A stretch of 64,000 bases of DNA from Cacajao melanocephalus. Its lineage: Eukaryota > Chordata > Mammalia > Primates > Pitheciidae. The notes under the pieces were generated by a model that saw only the letters and a program-made list of their open reading frames with translations, had not been told where the DNA came from and did no database searches. Position numbers and translations under genes: made by a program. Where the stretch lies: positions 62,001 to 126,000 of the forward strand of contig CAUYLG010021521.1 of NCBI GenBank assembly GCA_963573385.1, in the 5' to 3' direction. Below, piece by piece: positions 13,380-25,870 of this stretch (the first letter of the stretch is position 1; every line of letters starts with the position of its first letter).

Positions 13380-13662
13380 TCTTTTTTTTTTTTGACATAG
13401 TCTAACACTGCCAACCAGGCTGCTGGAGTGCAGCTTACTATAGCCTCCACTTCCTAGGCTCTAATGATCCTTCAACCTCAGCCTCCCAAACAGCTGAGAA
13501 CACAGGCACACATTATTTGCCTGGCTAACTTTAGTATTTTTGGTAGAGACGAGGTTTCACCGTGCTGCCCGGACTGGTCTTGAAACTCTGAGCTCAAGCA
13601 ATCCACCTGCTTTCACCTCCAAAAGTTTGGGTATTATAAGCGTGAGCCACCATACCCTGCCT
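13380..13662 (-). mobile_element. Old Alu (AluJ-like), antisense
   Basis: Poly-T, then a heavily substituted antisense Alu: 'gctggagtgcagcttactat', 'cagcctcccaaacagctgag', 'ggtagagacgaggtttcacc' and 'taagcgtgagccacc'. The divergence is clearly greater than in the other Alus here, fitting the J group. Confidence 0.85.
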
Positions 13663-13875
13663 TCTCTCCCTTCTTGCTAAAACGTATTCCTGGTAAATAG
13701 GGAAGAAATGAATCACACGTAATTCAACTCCTTCATTTCTAATACTTATGTGAAGTTATTTATGTTTTTAAGTGCATATATTTTTAAGTTAGATCACTGT
13801 ATTTAACTAAAGATTATAAAAAGTTCTTTTTATAAATATATTCATCTATAATTTTTTGTAATAAAGATTCAAACC
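13663..13875. other. Unassigned AT-rich spacer
   Basis: About 210 bp between the old Alu and the LTR; no feature recognised. Confidence 0.5.
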
Positions 13876-14458
13876 TGACACCATTGGGCAAAGAGAGGTC
13901 CCCAAATACAGGTGGGACCTTGACCCAGCCAGTGTCCAGGCTCTTGACATCACCTTGAGAAGGAATTCAAGGACAAGGGAAAAAATAGTGAAAGTACGAA
14001 GATTTATTGCAGAGCAAAAGTACACGCTCAAGAAAAAGGAATGTGTAATCAAGAGAATCATGCAATGGGGCTTGGGGTTTCTATATTTATATCTTTATGG
14101 AATTCTTTAAACAAAGGGTGGAATAGTCATGAAGATTTCTGGAAAAAGGTGAAGATTTTTCAGACCTGTGGTGCTACCCATTTTTATACTAAATATAGGT
14201 GTTCCTGGAACTGTCATGGCATTGGTAGATATGTGGCTTTATATTTTACCGAGTCTCTAATGAGGTACTACGTGAAACCCAGGTCAAATGCAGTGCCATG
14301 TTGGGCCTATTAGCCAGTGTGGCTCACATCATGTTTTTCAGGGTCTTATTGGCCCCTAGCTTAGGCAGTTATTTCAAGTTTTCTTTTTGCTAGTCATGTG
14401 AAACTACTGCCTGGAATCTTTTACCCTTCTGCAACTACCTTTTGTTGTCCCTATTTCA
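13876..14458 (-). mobile_element. Solo LTR, ERV1-like, antisense
   Basis: The block starts TGACACC and ends 'ctatttca', giving TG...CA termini. On the minus strand an AATAAA signal lies at 14008-14003, followed by a U5-like 'ggtcccacctgtatttgggg'. The internal phrases 'ttagccagtgtggctcac' and 'cttattggcccctagctt' also look LTR-like. The left flank AACC and right flank ACC could be a 4-bp target duplication blurred by one base. No internal viral genes are attached. Family not named. Open frames of 71 and 90 codons are incidental. Confidence 0.65.
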
Positions 14459-14479
14459 ACCTACAGAGCCTTTTAGGGT

Positions 14480-14985
14480 ATCATCTCATCTACCCCTCAA
14501 TTCTTTCTACCTCTCCACATTGATTTGAGTATCTTTCTTTCTTTTTAACATTGTGATCTCCTTGAGTTCATCATACTCACTCAACTTTTGTTCATCTCAG
14601 GCCTTTGCTCATTGTCTTATTTCTAATATGACTCTCTTTGTCCATTGCTCCTCTCACTAACTCCTGATCCTTCATTCATCGAGACAAATATGTCTTCTAT
14701 TTGATGTTCCCTCTCTAGTGTACCTAAGGTGCCTGGGCAGACATTCTCTGCCTCTGAATCCTGCATTTTTCTTTAAATACTCGACACATTTCAATGATTA
14801 CAGAAATTTATTTCATAAATATGGGTATTAATATTTATATTTAACTTATTATGATGTGTAATCTTCTAGAAAATAAATTCATTTAAGCAAAGACCTTGTG
14901 GGGCTTTTTCCCCCCACCTATGTAGAATAGTACCTAGCACATTGTATTTTGGAATAAATAAATGATTTAGATTAATTGATGAATA
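14480..14985 (+). mobile_element. L2 LINE 3' end, sense
   Basis: The order of phrases follows the L2 3' region: 'ttcatctcaggcctttgctc' (14591), 'ttgatgttccctctctagtg' (14701), 'gaaaataaattcatttaagc' (14869), 'atgtagaatagtacctagca' (14920) and 'ggaataaataaatg' (14951). L2 is an ancient mammalian LINE, immobile for more than 100 million years. The match is diverged and the 5' edge is approximate. Confidence 0.65.
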
Positions 14986-15629
14986 GACAACTTTTATGGT
15001 TGGGTATAAAATAATATGATTTTCAATATATATATTTTAAATACATTAATTTTAAATTAATTAGAATTTAATTCCATATAATCACACATAGATGTTTTAA
15101 ACAGTTTGTAAATATGTTCCACAGGTTAAGCTATTAGATAAAATGTACACCAAAAATAATTTTCTAATGTTATAATTTCAGGCATTTGAAAGGTTCTGAA
15201 GAAGACACATTTATTCAAAATAAACATCAAATCACATCTAATGTGAACCTTATAAAGCTGAAGACCAGCAGCTTTGCTTTTTTCATAGCTTTCTATGACA
15301 CAAAAAGAACAAATTATTTCTAACCTATTTTCTGCTCTGATTGGCATTATATTGTATTCTTTCTACTCTGTGGAAGCCAGCTAATGTTCATGAGACATGA
15401 CTGTCATTATAAGTAAATGGAATTCCTTCCTTGTTAGAAAATAAGAATTAGACATATTACTCGATTTAAATTCTCTGGTGCTTGCTATCAACCATTATAG
15501 ACTGAAGCATCCGGCTAGGTTATGCAGCTACCACAGACTTTAAAAGTTGGCATTTAAAAACAGATGACCAGATTTCTATCACACTGTACCCTCTGTGCCC
15601 CTTAGTTTCCTCTTCATTGGAAATTTAAA
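14986..15629. other. Unassigned AT-rich DNA
   Basis: No gene or repeat recognised. The minus-strand open frame 15126-15347 (73 codons) lacks recognisable motifs. Confidence 0.5.
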
Positions 15630-15800
15630 ATTTATTTCACCATTTCTGCATAATAGTGTCACCTGTACCATATAAATTAAGAAACAGAGTCAGAAAGAAG
15701 TTAATTGCCTTGCTCAGGGACACACGGTAAATCAATGGTAGAACCAGTAATAAATGGATTCCTTGGTCACAAATAACCCACTCTCCTACAAGAACATGAA
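15630..15800 (-). mobile_element. MIR SINE, antisense
   Basis: The plus strand carries the reverse-complement MIR core: 'ttaagaaacagagtcagaaa', 'aattgccttgctcagggaca', 'cacggtaaatcaatggtaga' and 'accagtaataaatgg'. These correspond to the conserved 'aacttgcccaaggtcacac' and 'agtggcagagccaggattc' of MIR. MIRs are tRNA-derived, L2-dependent ancient SINEs. Confidence 0.7.
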
Positions 15801-16121
15801 GCTAATGTAAATTAAAGTTTACTCAGCCTAAGTAATGAAGAAGTTCTAAAATTCAATGTATTTTAAAACAGCTAAGCCAAGTAAAAGAGGCTATTGCAAC
15901 AAAACCATATTTCCTCTTTATTTTTTATCTCAGAAATGTCTATCCACTATTACTGACCATTCAAAAAAAAATACAAGACAAAAGATGCATTCATTTTACA
16001 TGCTTATCAGGTTTAAAAATAAAGCTACTTTCAGTAACGCTTATACAATTTAAAATATATAATTTAACTTTTAACAATCTTTTTACTTTTTCCAATTCAG
16101 TTTAATTTTATTTTACAATTT

Positions 16122-16123
<2 letters not shown>
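15801..16123. other. Unassigned AT-rich DNA
   Basis: About 320 bp with no recognised feature. Confidence 0.5.

Positions 16124-16159
<36 letters not shown>
16124..16159. repeat. (TA)18 microsatellite
   Basis: Eighteen uninterrupted TA units between 'ttgg' and 'aaataaataa'. It is likely polymorphic and easily unpaired. Confidence 0.95.
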
Positions 16160-16164
<5 letters not shown>

Positions 16165-19100
16165 AATAATTATCATTTTATGTAATTTTTCATCCCAAAA
16201 TCAAATTTTTATTTGTTGTATTTCTGATGGAAATAGATGAAGAGACTAGTAAGCTTCAAAATTTGTCAACTTACTACTTATTAATGCTACATTTTTCAAC
16301 ATCTATATGAAGAAAGCATGTAAAAAAATCTTTTCATTTCAATATTTGGTTTAAACATCTATGTAAACAGTATTTGTGGGTGACATGGTTTAGGCCTTTA
16401 CAGAATTACATTTACTCTATTTTACTAAAGTAAGAACTTGACTAGGGATCTGTCTGTCATTTATATTATAAAGAGTATATACTAAGAGTGTTTCTTCTCC
16501 TTGAGTCCAATGGAGAAGCTCTAAAACTCTACTAATTTGTAGGTGAATTATCTATAAGGCTTTGCAATTTACAAATGGACATAGTAATTTTCAAGAAGAG
16601 AAGATCATATGAAATATTCCACAGAAAATATTTCTGCCTTTAGTTACTACATCTTTTTCTCAAAGAAAATGTTTATGATCATCTGCTCTGTGCTACCAGG
16701 TAGACTGCAGAAGCACAGATTCCCTACCATCTTCTGAGGCAGCTGTAAATGGGCAGGTGTCATCTTAATAGCTTTCCTATGAATGCTCAGTAACTGGACT
16801 AGAAGACAAGGCTAGGCATTCCAACGGAAACTGGAAATTTTCATGATTCATAAAGGACTAGGAGAATGTAACTATTCATTTATCTCATATTTGAATTAGC
16901 TTTATTTTGGGATAATATAATTTCTTCTTTATTTTCTCTTAATATAACTACCTTTTATGAACAGATATAACCATTTAAAGACAACTGAAATTTCAGCCTT
17001 TAAAATTGGCACAAGGTTTCTACTCCATCATGATAATGTCTCTGATTACAAGAGAAGTGTACTTATTTCTTTAATGAATATGAGACATGGTACCCTGGAA
17101 GTATTTACCTCTCTGCATTTTGCTACCTTTAACCCTATTTATTTCATGTTTCCCACAAAAGATCTATATATCTTATCTATTCACCTCATTTATTTAAATT
17201 GATAATCATGATTTTATTATATTATATTACATTATATTATGGTGGGTATCCTAATGGTACTTAATTTTTTATACTGATGTTTTAGTTACCTGATGCATAA
17301 TTATCATATTTTTACCATTTTCTCCTTCCCAAATACACAATAAATATCAAGAATAATTTTCCTGAAGTGGTAGTTTGATTCTGTCAAGGCATCTACTTCC
17401 CCTTAATTGCCTCTTTCATAAGATTACAACTTCTAATCAAAAACAAAAATGGCTTTGTCCAATTCTTTAAAGTATTCACATTCTTATTTTTCAAAGATCA
17501 TATCACTAATTCTGTCTCAACTAATATGTCATTACTTAAGCACATTTTACCTTTCTTCTTATATACTTGTAGTGTTTGACTCTCAATCACACATTTTCAA
17601 AATATTATTTAAATTTTTCTTTTTCAAGAAACTTAAATTCTAAGAAAACATTCCATAAAGTACATATGCCTCTGCTTTAGTAATAACCTGTTTGTCTTTT
17701 GTCAGTAAAACCAACTGATTTGGAATTGTATTTGTTCTCAACTTAGCCACATAACAACTAGTTAATATTTTATTAGCCTGTATACAATCTTTGATTTTAC
17801 TCCTAAGTTCTCAAAGTGTTTAAAGAAACAGTATACTCAGGAAAGTCAAAGGTTGCTTATCAGTGATATTCTAGAATGAGTAAACACAATGTCATCTCAT
17901 TTAAATGTTTATTCTTGGCAAGACCATTTATCTAGTATTTTTAAGTCTTAATTTCAGCACTATTTTTCATTATAACTATACTGAAATTGAAAATGTGTGA
18001 TTTTCTCTTTGTATTGCTGGTCACATCTCATTGCCAAAGTGGCAATTCAAATAGCTTTTGTGTAATTTACATTTTTCTATTTTTAATTTCATCCAACTTT
18101 TAGTACTTTAAAATAGAATCTGTGCCTAATCTTTGATTTAATGATGAGAGTTTATTAATAGTGTAAAGTACAACTTTTCATTAACTTAGAATATTAATGT
18201 GGTGAGCTTGGAGTTGATGATTAAAGTGGAATAGAAAACTATAGAGTTCTTTAACTACCAAAATCCTCAAGATGCTATGGAGAATAAGTAATGTGGAGGG
18301 GGGCAATTGTTCAATCAGAACTGCAGCATCTCCATGAAATGCCTAATGATGTATTCACAGATATTGATCTATTAGCTAATTATAAATGAATCATTATGGT
18401 TTGTAAAGAGTTGACAGTTTATGTGGCAGTTTTGTTCCTTCCAATTAACTGAAGCTTACTGATACGTAGAGTTTCCATTTAGAATATATTATTTAAAAAT
18501 GAGATATTTAATCTTATTTGCCTGCATATAGAATACATATTTCAATTGCATACTTTAAGTATTTCTGAAAATAAGGACATCATCAAGAAAATATAAATTT
18601 CAACATACATCTCATATTTGTATAAATATATTTTTCTGTTTGATAAAGCTGTTGTAGTCTTCTATAACATTTTACTAAGAGGTGCTATAAATTAAGCTTC
18701 CAGCTCTCCAGCCACAGAAGTGATACTTTTTTATGGACATAACCAAGAAAACTAACACCTTAACTACCCACTTCTTTAGTTGCATGAGAAGCCTGAAACA
18801 CCCAGGTAGCAGAAAAAAAAAAGATGGAAAAGTATTATGACATCTATGAGAAAGCCTTACACTTATAAATACCAATAACTATAAACAGAGACAAATCATA
18901 AAAGCAGATTTTTGAAAATGTGGAATTAAATATCACACTAAGAGGTTTTATTAGCCTTTCTACATTTTTCTTCAACAAGCATGATTACTATCTATTCCGT
19001 GAATATTATGTATTGATTAGTAATACAGAGTATATTACCTATTGCTTAAGATATTATGCATCATATATTATTGGTCCCCAACTGGTACACAAGTGAGTTG

Positions 19101-20490
19101 CAAAGAGAACATCACTCCAAACTCAAAGACCAGCTGCATCTCAGTGAGGACGAATATATGTTTAGTTTATGGATCCCATGAATATCAGTTCCCTGCCCTT
19201 ATTTTTTGGAAATGCATTATTTGAATGGAAGTCAGTTTCTATAGCATACACAGAGAGTAAATGTTAAAATCAATAGGGACTTTTGAACCCACGTTCATTA
19301 TAAACAGACAGATACTCAAATACTCTTATGATTAAGTTATTACATAAATACCTGAAGCTCCTAGCCAAGGATCTATTTTATAGAGCATTTTAGGAACTGA
19401 GAAAAATGAAGAAAATATATTAATATTTAACATATTTTTTCTTAATACTGTGCCCCAAAATTAAGTTAATCTGTGTGTGGTAATCAATAATAATCTTAGG
19501 CTTTAAGTCTTACAGTACATGTTTAAAAATATATCAGATAAGAAGAAAAACTATTTTCATAAAGTTCCAACATTTCAAAGATTACCTTGCACATAAACTA
19601 TTTAACATTTCCTCTTAATATGAGATTGATGTTGATTTGATTAATTATCCTTCACCATTTTAAAATTGTGCCTTACTGAGCCTATCAAAAGGGAGATTAA
19701 AGACAAGTTAGTATACATTTTTTTCTGGCTACACAACCACCTGGGAGGTGTTTTCAAAAGAACATACTCAAGTAATAAGTGGGATTCTATCATACAATCT
19801 TTCCCTTTATTCAGGCCAAGCATACTCTGGTTTCTTTCTCCCCGTAAAGTGATAAGAGTAAGTACTTAAATCAAATTGAATTTCTTACAAAGTGTATTGC
19901 GTTTGATCATATAGACATAAGATGCAGAAACTCCGTTTATACCTACAATCCCTAGATAAAACTTTTGCACACATGAAAGTAAGGCTTATATAGGGACAGT
20001 CCATAAAAGATTGTTAGTAAAGACAAAATTTCAGAAAAAGAATGTTTCTCAAAATTGAAATAGACTAGCCTCTGAAATATTGTTGAACTAGAAAATAAAA
20101 AAGCTTAAAACTAAAGGAACTAGACCTATGAATAATAACACTGGTAAGTTTTAGAATCATTATATAAATAATATTTAACAAATTACAAAAGGAAAGGGAC
20201 TGGAACACACCAAGAAATATTCATATTGTTATGTGCATATATAGTAAACACATGCAGCCTGGATGGGAGATATGCAGACCTGGTTCAGAAAAAGGATTAT
20301 ACCTAGAGTAGGTGTTTTCAAAGTTGTATAGAATGGAAAGAAGTTGACAGTGTTTAATATTTTTAATAATAATTCTAACAATGTTTACCTCAAAGATTTG
20401 TATACCTCCTGCACGATGACATTTATAGTGTATAAAAGCATTTTTCTCTATGCTTTTCTCAGGAATGAGATGTTTAAATTATATGTTTAT
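16160..20490. other. Unassigned AT-rich DNA, longest feature-poor stretch
   Basis: 4.3 kb without any repeat family or gene that I can support. It contains an ATTAT-rich run near 17205-17240. Open frames up to 81 codons (16957-17202) show no signal peptide, domain or codon pattern suggesting a gene. It is probably unique intergenic DNA and very old decayed repeats. Confidence 0.5.
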
Positions 20491-21405
20491 TGTTATAGAC
20501 AAAACAGTTGTCCCCAAAAGTCTGTATTTTAAAAAAAAACTCTCCAGTAAAAGAGAGACTTAATATAAGAGATTGTCTCTTGTGATTATGGAGGCTGAAA
20601 AGTTCCATGTTTGCTCTCTGCAGGCTGGAAACCCAGAAAAGCTGGTGACATACTGTTCAAAGCCTGAGACCTGGAAAAGCAATAGTAGAGATTCCAGTCT
20701 GGGTTGAAGGACTGAGAAAGACTAGTCACAGGAGAAGACAGATAATCCTGCCCAATCAGTCAGGCAGAGTTAATTCAGCTTTGTTCTACTGTTTCCTTTT
20801 ATTTAGGCCATCAGTGGATTGAATGGTCTCCGCCCACACTGGGGAGGAAAATCTGCTTTTTTTAGTCCACCAATTTGAACATTAATCTCTTCTGAAAACA
20901 CCATCACAGTCACACTCAGAAATAATGTTTAACCAGCTGTCCAGGCATCCCATGGTTCAGTTAAACTGACACATAAAATTAACTTCATAATGACCAAGCT
21001 TTAATCCCTGAAATTTACGAATATGTTAGTTTACATGGCAATAGATACTTTTCGGATGTGACTAATCTAAGAATTTTTAAATTCACATATTATCTGATAT
21101 TATCTGGGTGAGCCCAATATAATATGCAAAGGCCTTATAAGTCCAAAGAAACCAAAGAGAAAAATTTGAATATGCAATGCTGCTAGCTTTGAAGATAAAG
21201 AAAGGTTCGACTAGCTACTGAATGCCAAGTAGCTTCTAGAGGCTCGAAAATTCAAGGAAAGAGATTCTTTCCTAGAGTCTCCAGAAGGAAAGCAACTCTG
21301 CTGACATCTTTTAAGCCCAATGCAAGTTTGGACCTGCAACTCTGTAAAATAATACATTTATGTTGCTTTAAGCAGAGTAAAATGTGGTAAGCAATCAAAA
21401 ACTAA
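20491..21405 (+). mobile_element. MLT1-like LTR, sense, split by another LTR
   Basis: The left end 20491-20522 ('tgttatagacaaaacagttg' then 'tccccaaaag') corresponds to the 'gtaggcagaataatggcccc' start of MLT1-type LTRs. The body resumes at 20988 with 'ctttaatccctgaaattta', 'acgaatatgttagtttacat' (21018), 'tgggtgagcccaatataa' (21105), 'aaggccttataag' (21130) and the end 'agcaatcaaaaactaata' (21391). The gap between the two halves is exactly the nested LTR. Confidence 0.65.
20523..20987 (-). mobile_element. ERVL-type LTR (MLT2-like), antisense, nested
   Basis: Diagnostic text near the right end is 'cagttaaactgacacataaa' followed by 'attaactt', the reverse complement of an LTR starting TGT-AGTTAATTTTATGTGTCA. 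Upstream are 'ccgcccacactggggagg' and 'tgaacattaatctcttctg', also typical of this group. It starts TG (20523) and ends CA (20987). The family name is uncertain. Confidence 0.6.
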
Positions 21406-21523
21406 TATATACATACACAATATACATAATTATATATACATATATGATACCTTAAATTAAGTAGTTTGTTTTAAGGTTAGATTTTAATAGAAGAATTAAA
21501 ACAAATTTGTCAAAAATGCACAG

Positions 21524-21622
21524 ACTCAGGAAACCACCATGGCACGTATATACTATGTAACAAACCTGCACATTCTGCACATGTACCCCAGAACTTAAAG
21601 TATGATAATAAAAAATTAAAAA
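21524..21622 (+). mobile_element. Short L1 3' end fragment, sense (primate L1)
   Basis: About 95 bp of the L1 3' UTR end: 'aaccaccatggcacgtatat', 'tgtaacaaacctgcacattc', 'gcacatgtaccccagaactt' and 'aaagtatgataataaaaa'. It is a strongly 5'-truncated insertion ending in a short A-rich tail. Confidence 0.88.
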
Positions 21623-22959
21623 CATGCAGAAGAACTCAAACTATACATAATGCTAACAGCAAATAGTCAAAAGACCTTATAGACGATAACCAGAAGTGAT
21701 ATTTAAATTTCAGAAAGCTAGCTAGCAGCTCTTGTTAGTAGAAACAAAAGACAGAAAGTAAAACCAAACACTGAAAATTATCTCATTCTAATTTGGTGTT
21801 AACAGTTACAAAAATAACAAAAATAAAAGAAACAGATTTCGAAAGCAGAAAATAAGGAAACACAAATGGACAATAAAAATCTATTATTTGACTTGGTTTG
21901 AAAAAAGTCACTGAAAATAATTTATCCTACTCTTTAAAACTAAAACCAACCACCAAACACACACACACCTTGTGAGATTTTTAAAAAATAAAAATAAATA
22001 AAAGCTTTTGCTTAAAGGAAATCTGCATAAAAATCTGAGTACTCCTTTCCTATGATGAAACTAAAAAGCTGTAATAATTAAACATCATTGAAGTCAAACT
22101 GAATGTTATCAAAATTAATAAAGAAAATCATGATATATATTTCTGCATGATAAAAATTATTTCCTTTTTTATTGACCAATTTATTATGACATTTGCAAAA
22201 CATTTTTAATAAAATAAATTATGTGGATTTAATAGAACTGTGCCCTAAAATAAGCATGGTGCAAGTTCTGTATCATTCTTGCTGTTTTCCAACATGCAAA
22301 TTCCTACACATGGAATCACTCGTAAATTTGGTGATGCGTCATGGTTAGCTGATGAGGCTCTGCTTATTAAAACATGTTTCTCGTATCAATTATTTGTTCT
22401 GCCTTTATAAAATAGCCAAGTACCTTGGTTTGTCTGTAAATAATAGCCATTCATACCCTATCCATTTATGAAATTTTATGCAATTTTAATTGAATATCCC
22501 AGATACTATTACATTTACAGTATATATATATTTCATTTGTGTTTGAAATAAGCAATGGAAAATATATGAGATTTCAATTCTCAAGCCTACAAAGAGTACA
22601 ACAAGTAGATCAGAAAACTTTTCCAAATCCAGTAAATAGCATTCTTTGCAATGTTTGATCATCAAGCAAAGTTTCTCAAATATGCTATTAAAAAAAAGAT
22701 GAAAGCTGATTAGAAGGCAGCTTATTTTCCAAAATTAGTTCAGAGACATTTTAATCTAATTTAATTTTAATTTAGTTTTTATATTTTTTGAAGTAAATAT
22801 TTTTAAAGAAAATATGTAAAGTCAAAGAACACAAATAGCAAGTATAGATTATACCTGAATTTTTTGGAATTGAACACACTCATGAAATCAGCACTTGGGG
22901 GAAGAAACAGGCACAGTATCACCTACTCCTTAAGAGCCCACTCATGTCGACTTCAAGTC
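21623..22959. other. Unassigned AT-rich DNA
   Basis: 1.3 kb with no recognised element; it has a short (AC)n at 21957-21968. Confidence 0.5.
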
Positions 22960-23174
22960 ACAGCATGCCCCCCAACACAAGAGTAATACACAACACCTTG
23001 ACTGTAGTTGATAGATTCATGTCACTGCTTGTAAGCTTACCATAAGTAGAATTACATACTATGTTATCTACTGTGCCCAGTTTCTTTTGCTCAATATTTT
23101 ATTTACTTATAAAAGTTCTCTCCATTGTTTTGCATATATTTAATTATGCAAAACATATAGCACTTGTCATATAG
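22960..23174 (-). mobile_element. Old L1 fragment, antisense, left part
   Basis: 'accataagtagaattacata' (23039) and 'cccagtttcttttgctcaat' (23076) resemble the reverse complement of an old L1 3' region. The match is weak and the edges are approximate. It seems to continue after the MER5A at 23361. Confidence 0.4.
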
Positions 23175-23360
23175 CAGTGATTCTTAGGGAAAATTTGACT
23201 CCTATAAAATATATGACAATGTTTGGACATATTTGGGGCTATATCAACTGGGAAGGTAATGCTACTGTCATCTAGTAGGTAGAGAAATCCTACAACGCAC
23301 TGGACAGCCTCCTACAACAAAAATTATTCCGCCAAAAATATCAACTGTTAAGAAATGCTT
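23175..23360 (+). mobile_element. MER5A-like hAT-Charlie DNA transposon
   Basis: It starts 'cagtgattcttagggaaaat' and contains 'tgacaatgtttggacatatt', 'ggtaatgctactgtcatcta', 'gtaggtagag' and 'cctacaacgcactggacagc', ending 'ctgttaagaaatgc'. This is the MER5A order from start to terminal repeat. It is a non-autonomous element with no ORF. Confidence 0.85.
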
Positions 23361-23540
23361 CTTTACAGAAATACATTCATGAATAATACCACAGTTAATT
23401 TACCAGTTTTATTGTTCTTAAATATTTGGATTGATTATACTTTGGGACTATTCTAAGTAATGCAACTATAAACATCTTTGTAGCTGTGTTTTGGGTATTT
23501 TACATTAGAATTCACCTAGAAGTCAATTAAAAATAGCTCA
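23361..23540 (-). mobile_element. Old L1 fragment, antisense, right part
   Basis: 'tgcaactataaacatctttg' (23461), 'ttttgggtattttaca' (23490) and 'agaattcacctagaagtc' (23508) parallel the 'gctatgaacatttgtgtac' / 'gggtatatacctaggagtgg' block of old L1s in reverse complement. Confidence 0.5.
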
Positions 23541-23849
23541 CTAGGAAACATTTTAATACATTTCCAAATAGCCAATAGGTAAAATAACAAATTAAAAGAT
23601 AAAAGGGACAATTGTATTTAAATTGTATTAGTGCATTCAATATTTTTGTTTTGCTAAGTGTGCAAATAAATATCCAATAAATTTAAATATATTATGAGGA
23701 AACAATACATTTAAAAAATAGATATTTCAATCCTAAAAGTTAGTAATTTAAATGCTCCAATAATCTAAAAAATGCTAGATTAAATACTGTCTTTAATCTG
23801 TGGATAAGAAAATATTTACATTTTTTACAAAACATACAGAAAATAGATT
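23541..23849. other. Unassigned AT-rich DNA
   Basis: About 310 bp; no recognised feature. Confidence 0.5.
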
Positions 23850-24935
23850 TTATTTTCATCATATCAATAAATGGTGATGGGAAACTCAATACTGACATAT
23901 AGAAGAAGAAAATTATATCTTTGACTCACACCATATACAAAAGTCAATGCAAAATTAATTGAAGAATTACATGTAAGTTCCAAACTTTAAAACAACTAAG
24001 AGAAAAATTAGAAGAAAGGCCCCATGTCATTATTCTGGGCAATAATTTTTTAGATATGACCCTAAAAGTTTGGCTACAAGGGCAAAAAATAGACAAATAG
24101 GAATACATCAAGCAAAAAAGCTTTTGTGCAGCTGATAGCTACAGGAGGCAGTCAAATGCATGGGCAGATTGTGGTGGATCCCTGATGAAACCCCACCTCT
24201 GAGCCAAGGACAGCTTAAAGCATTAAAGCCAAGCTACAAGTTAAATCATTGGACCAGATTGAGAACTTGTCTTCCCATTTGGTGTGCTTTCCTCTGATTG
24301 ATCCCCATGCTTCACCTATTTTACATACACCTACCCTTTTCTAATTGATTTTCTACAGTTTTTGTGCCCACCTTTGAGTGGTACCTACCCTTTAACCTTT
24401 TTGTGAGTACTCACAAACCAATCAGCGTGCCCTTTCTTCTCTGAGTCAATCAAAGGATCAGACCCAGCCACATGGGAGGACTTTCCCACCTTCCAGTACA
24501 GGGACCACCTCCATATTCTCTTTTCACTGAAAGCTTTACCATTACTCAATATAATTCTTCTCTGCTATCCTCACCTCAATGTCCAGCATATCCTCATTCT
24601 TCCTGGGCATGGTATAAGAGCTCAGAAGCCCTGAACAGGGGTATAAGCTATAACACAGGTGAGCTTGGGCACACCAGTGTGGCTGAGTGAGGCCTGGGCA
24701 AGGGGTTGCTGGCCAGAAGCCTCCAGCTTGCCATGTGACTAAGAAGAAAAATCCTACACTACAGCCAAAAAAAAAAAAATCAACAGAGTGAAGAGACAAG
24801 CTATGAAATGGGATAATATATTTGCAAACCATGCATATGATAAGTGGTTAATAACTAAATCATATAAAAAAATTAAACAACTCAGTAGTAAGAAAACAAA
24901 TAATCTAATTTAAAAGTGAGCAAAGTATCTAATTA
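23850..24935 (+). mobile_element. L1 ORF2 3' region, sense, split by LTR
   Basis: The left part (to 24132) has 'caataaatggtgatgggaaa', 'cacaccatatacaaaagtca' and 'atagacaaataggaatacat'. After the LTR it resumes at 24762 with 'aatcaacagagtgaagagac', 'atttgcaaaccatgcatatg' and 'caaataatctaatttaaaag'. This is L1 ORF2 downstream of the reverse transcriptase domain. All frames are broken. Confidence 0.8.
24133..24761 (+). mobile_element. ERV1-type solo LTR, sense, inserted in L1 ORF2
   Basis: About 629 bp start TGATAGC, interrupting the L1. It has the string CCTGATGAAACCCCACC near the start, CCAATCAGC at 24418-24426, 'attcttcctgggcatggtat' before 'aagagctcagaagccctg', and 'ctataacacaggtgagc'. These resemble the HERV9/LTR12-like group. 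The 4-base CAGC lies on both sides (24129-24132, 24762-24765), as expected for ERV1 integration. The 3' terminus reads CACTA, probably a mutated CA end. It is related end to end to the LTR at 44987-45914. The open frame 24472-24690 is incidental. Confidence 0.7.
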
Positions 24936-25870
24936 CTCTAGAAAATGTGGTATGGGCAGAAATAATAAACAATCAGAACAATGGAACAGAAAACAGAGCC
25001 CAGAAGTATATCTGCACAAATAGAATAAACTGATATTTGACAAAAGAACAAAGAGCAATCCAATAGAGAATACACAATCTTTTTATGAAAAACCACTTTA
25101 ATAATTGGATGAATTTTTTAAAAAACAATCTAGACACAGATTTTTTACCTTTAATAAATCACCACAGACTTCGTAAACCATAATACTATAGAACATCTTA
25201 GAAGAATGCATAAGAAAAAATATAGATTACCTTGGATATGATGCTGACTTTTTAAATAAAACAAAAACACGAAAAGCATAACCCATGAAAAAACAAAAAT
25301 TTGTAAGCTAGATTTCATTGAAATTTTAAAATTCTGTTTTGCAGAATACATTATTTATAGAAGAAACAACAAGCCACTGACTTGGAGAAAATATTTGCAA
25401 GACACATATCTGACAAAGAAAGTGCTCAAAATAAGTAAATAACCTTTTAGATTCAATAACAATAAGAAAAACAAAAACATCTCATTTTAAAGGGACAAAA
25501 GAATTCCGAACTTTCATTTCGCAAAGGTATACAAATAGAAGTAAGTGATGACAAGATGCTCAATGTCACATTATTATGAAATTACAAATTAGAACAGATT
25601 TTACTCTGTCTACACCTAAACCCCAAAACACTAGCAATTTTCAAATGCTTATGAAGACACTGAGTAATAGGAACTTCTTCATTGCTGATAGAAATGCAAA
25701 ATGGAATAATCACTTTGGAAGACAGTTTGAAAGTTTCTTACAAAGCTTAATATAGTCATATCATATGATCAAGGAATTGTGTTCCTCATATTTACCTAAA
25801 TGAGTTGAAAATTCATAGCCACACAAAAAGCTCCACACAAATGTTTATTGACTCTTTATTGATAATTACC
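24936..25870 (+). mobile_element. Old L1 (L1M) ORF2 3' region, sense
   Basis: A second, older L1 covers the same ORF2 part again: 'gaacaatggaacagaaaaca' (24977), 'actgatatttgacaaaagaa' (25030), 'gagaaaatatttgcaagaca' (25384), 'gaaatgcaaaatggaataat' (25691) and 'cacaaaaagctccacacaaa' (25822). It is more diverged than the preceding segment, so the junction at about 24935 joins two L1s of different age. Confidence 0.7.

Noticed and set aside
21620..22100. Possible old L1 body upstream of adenine-rich sequence
   Set aside because: A-rich composition only; no ordered L1 landmarks could be found.
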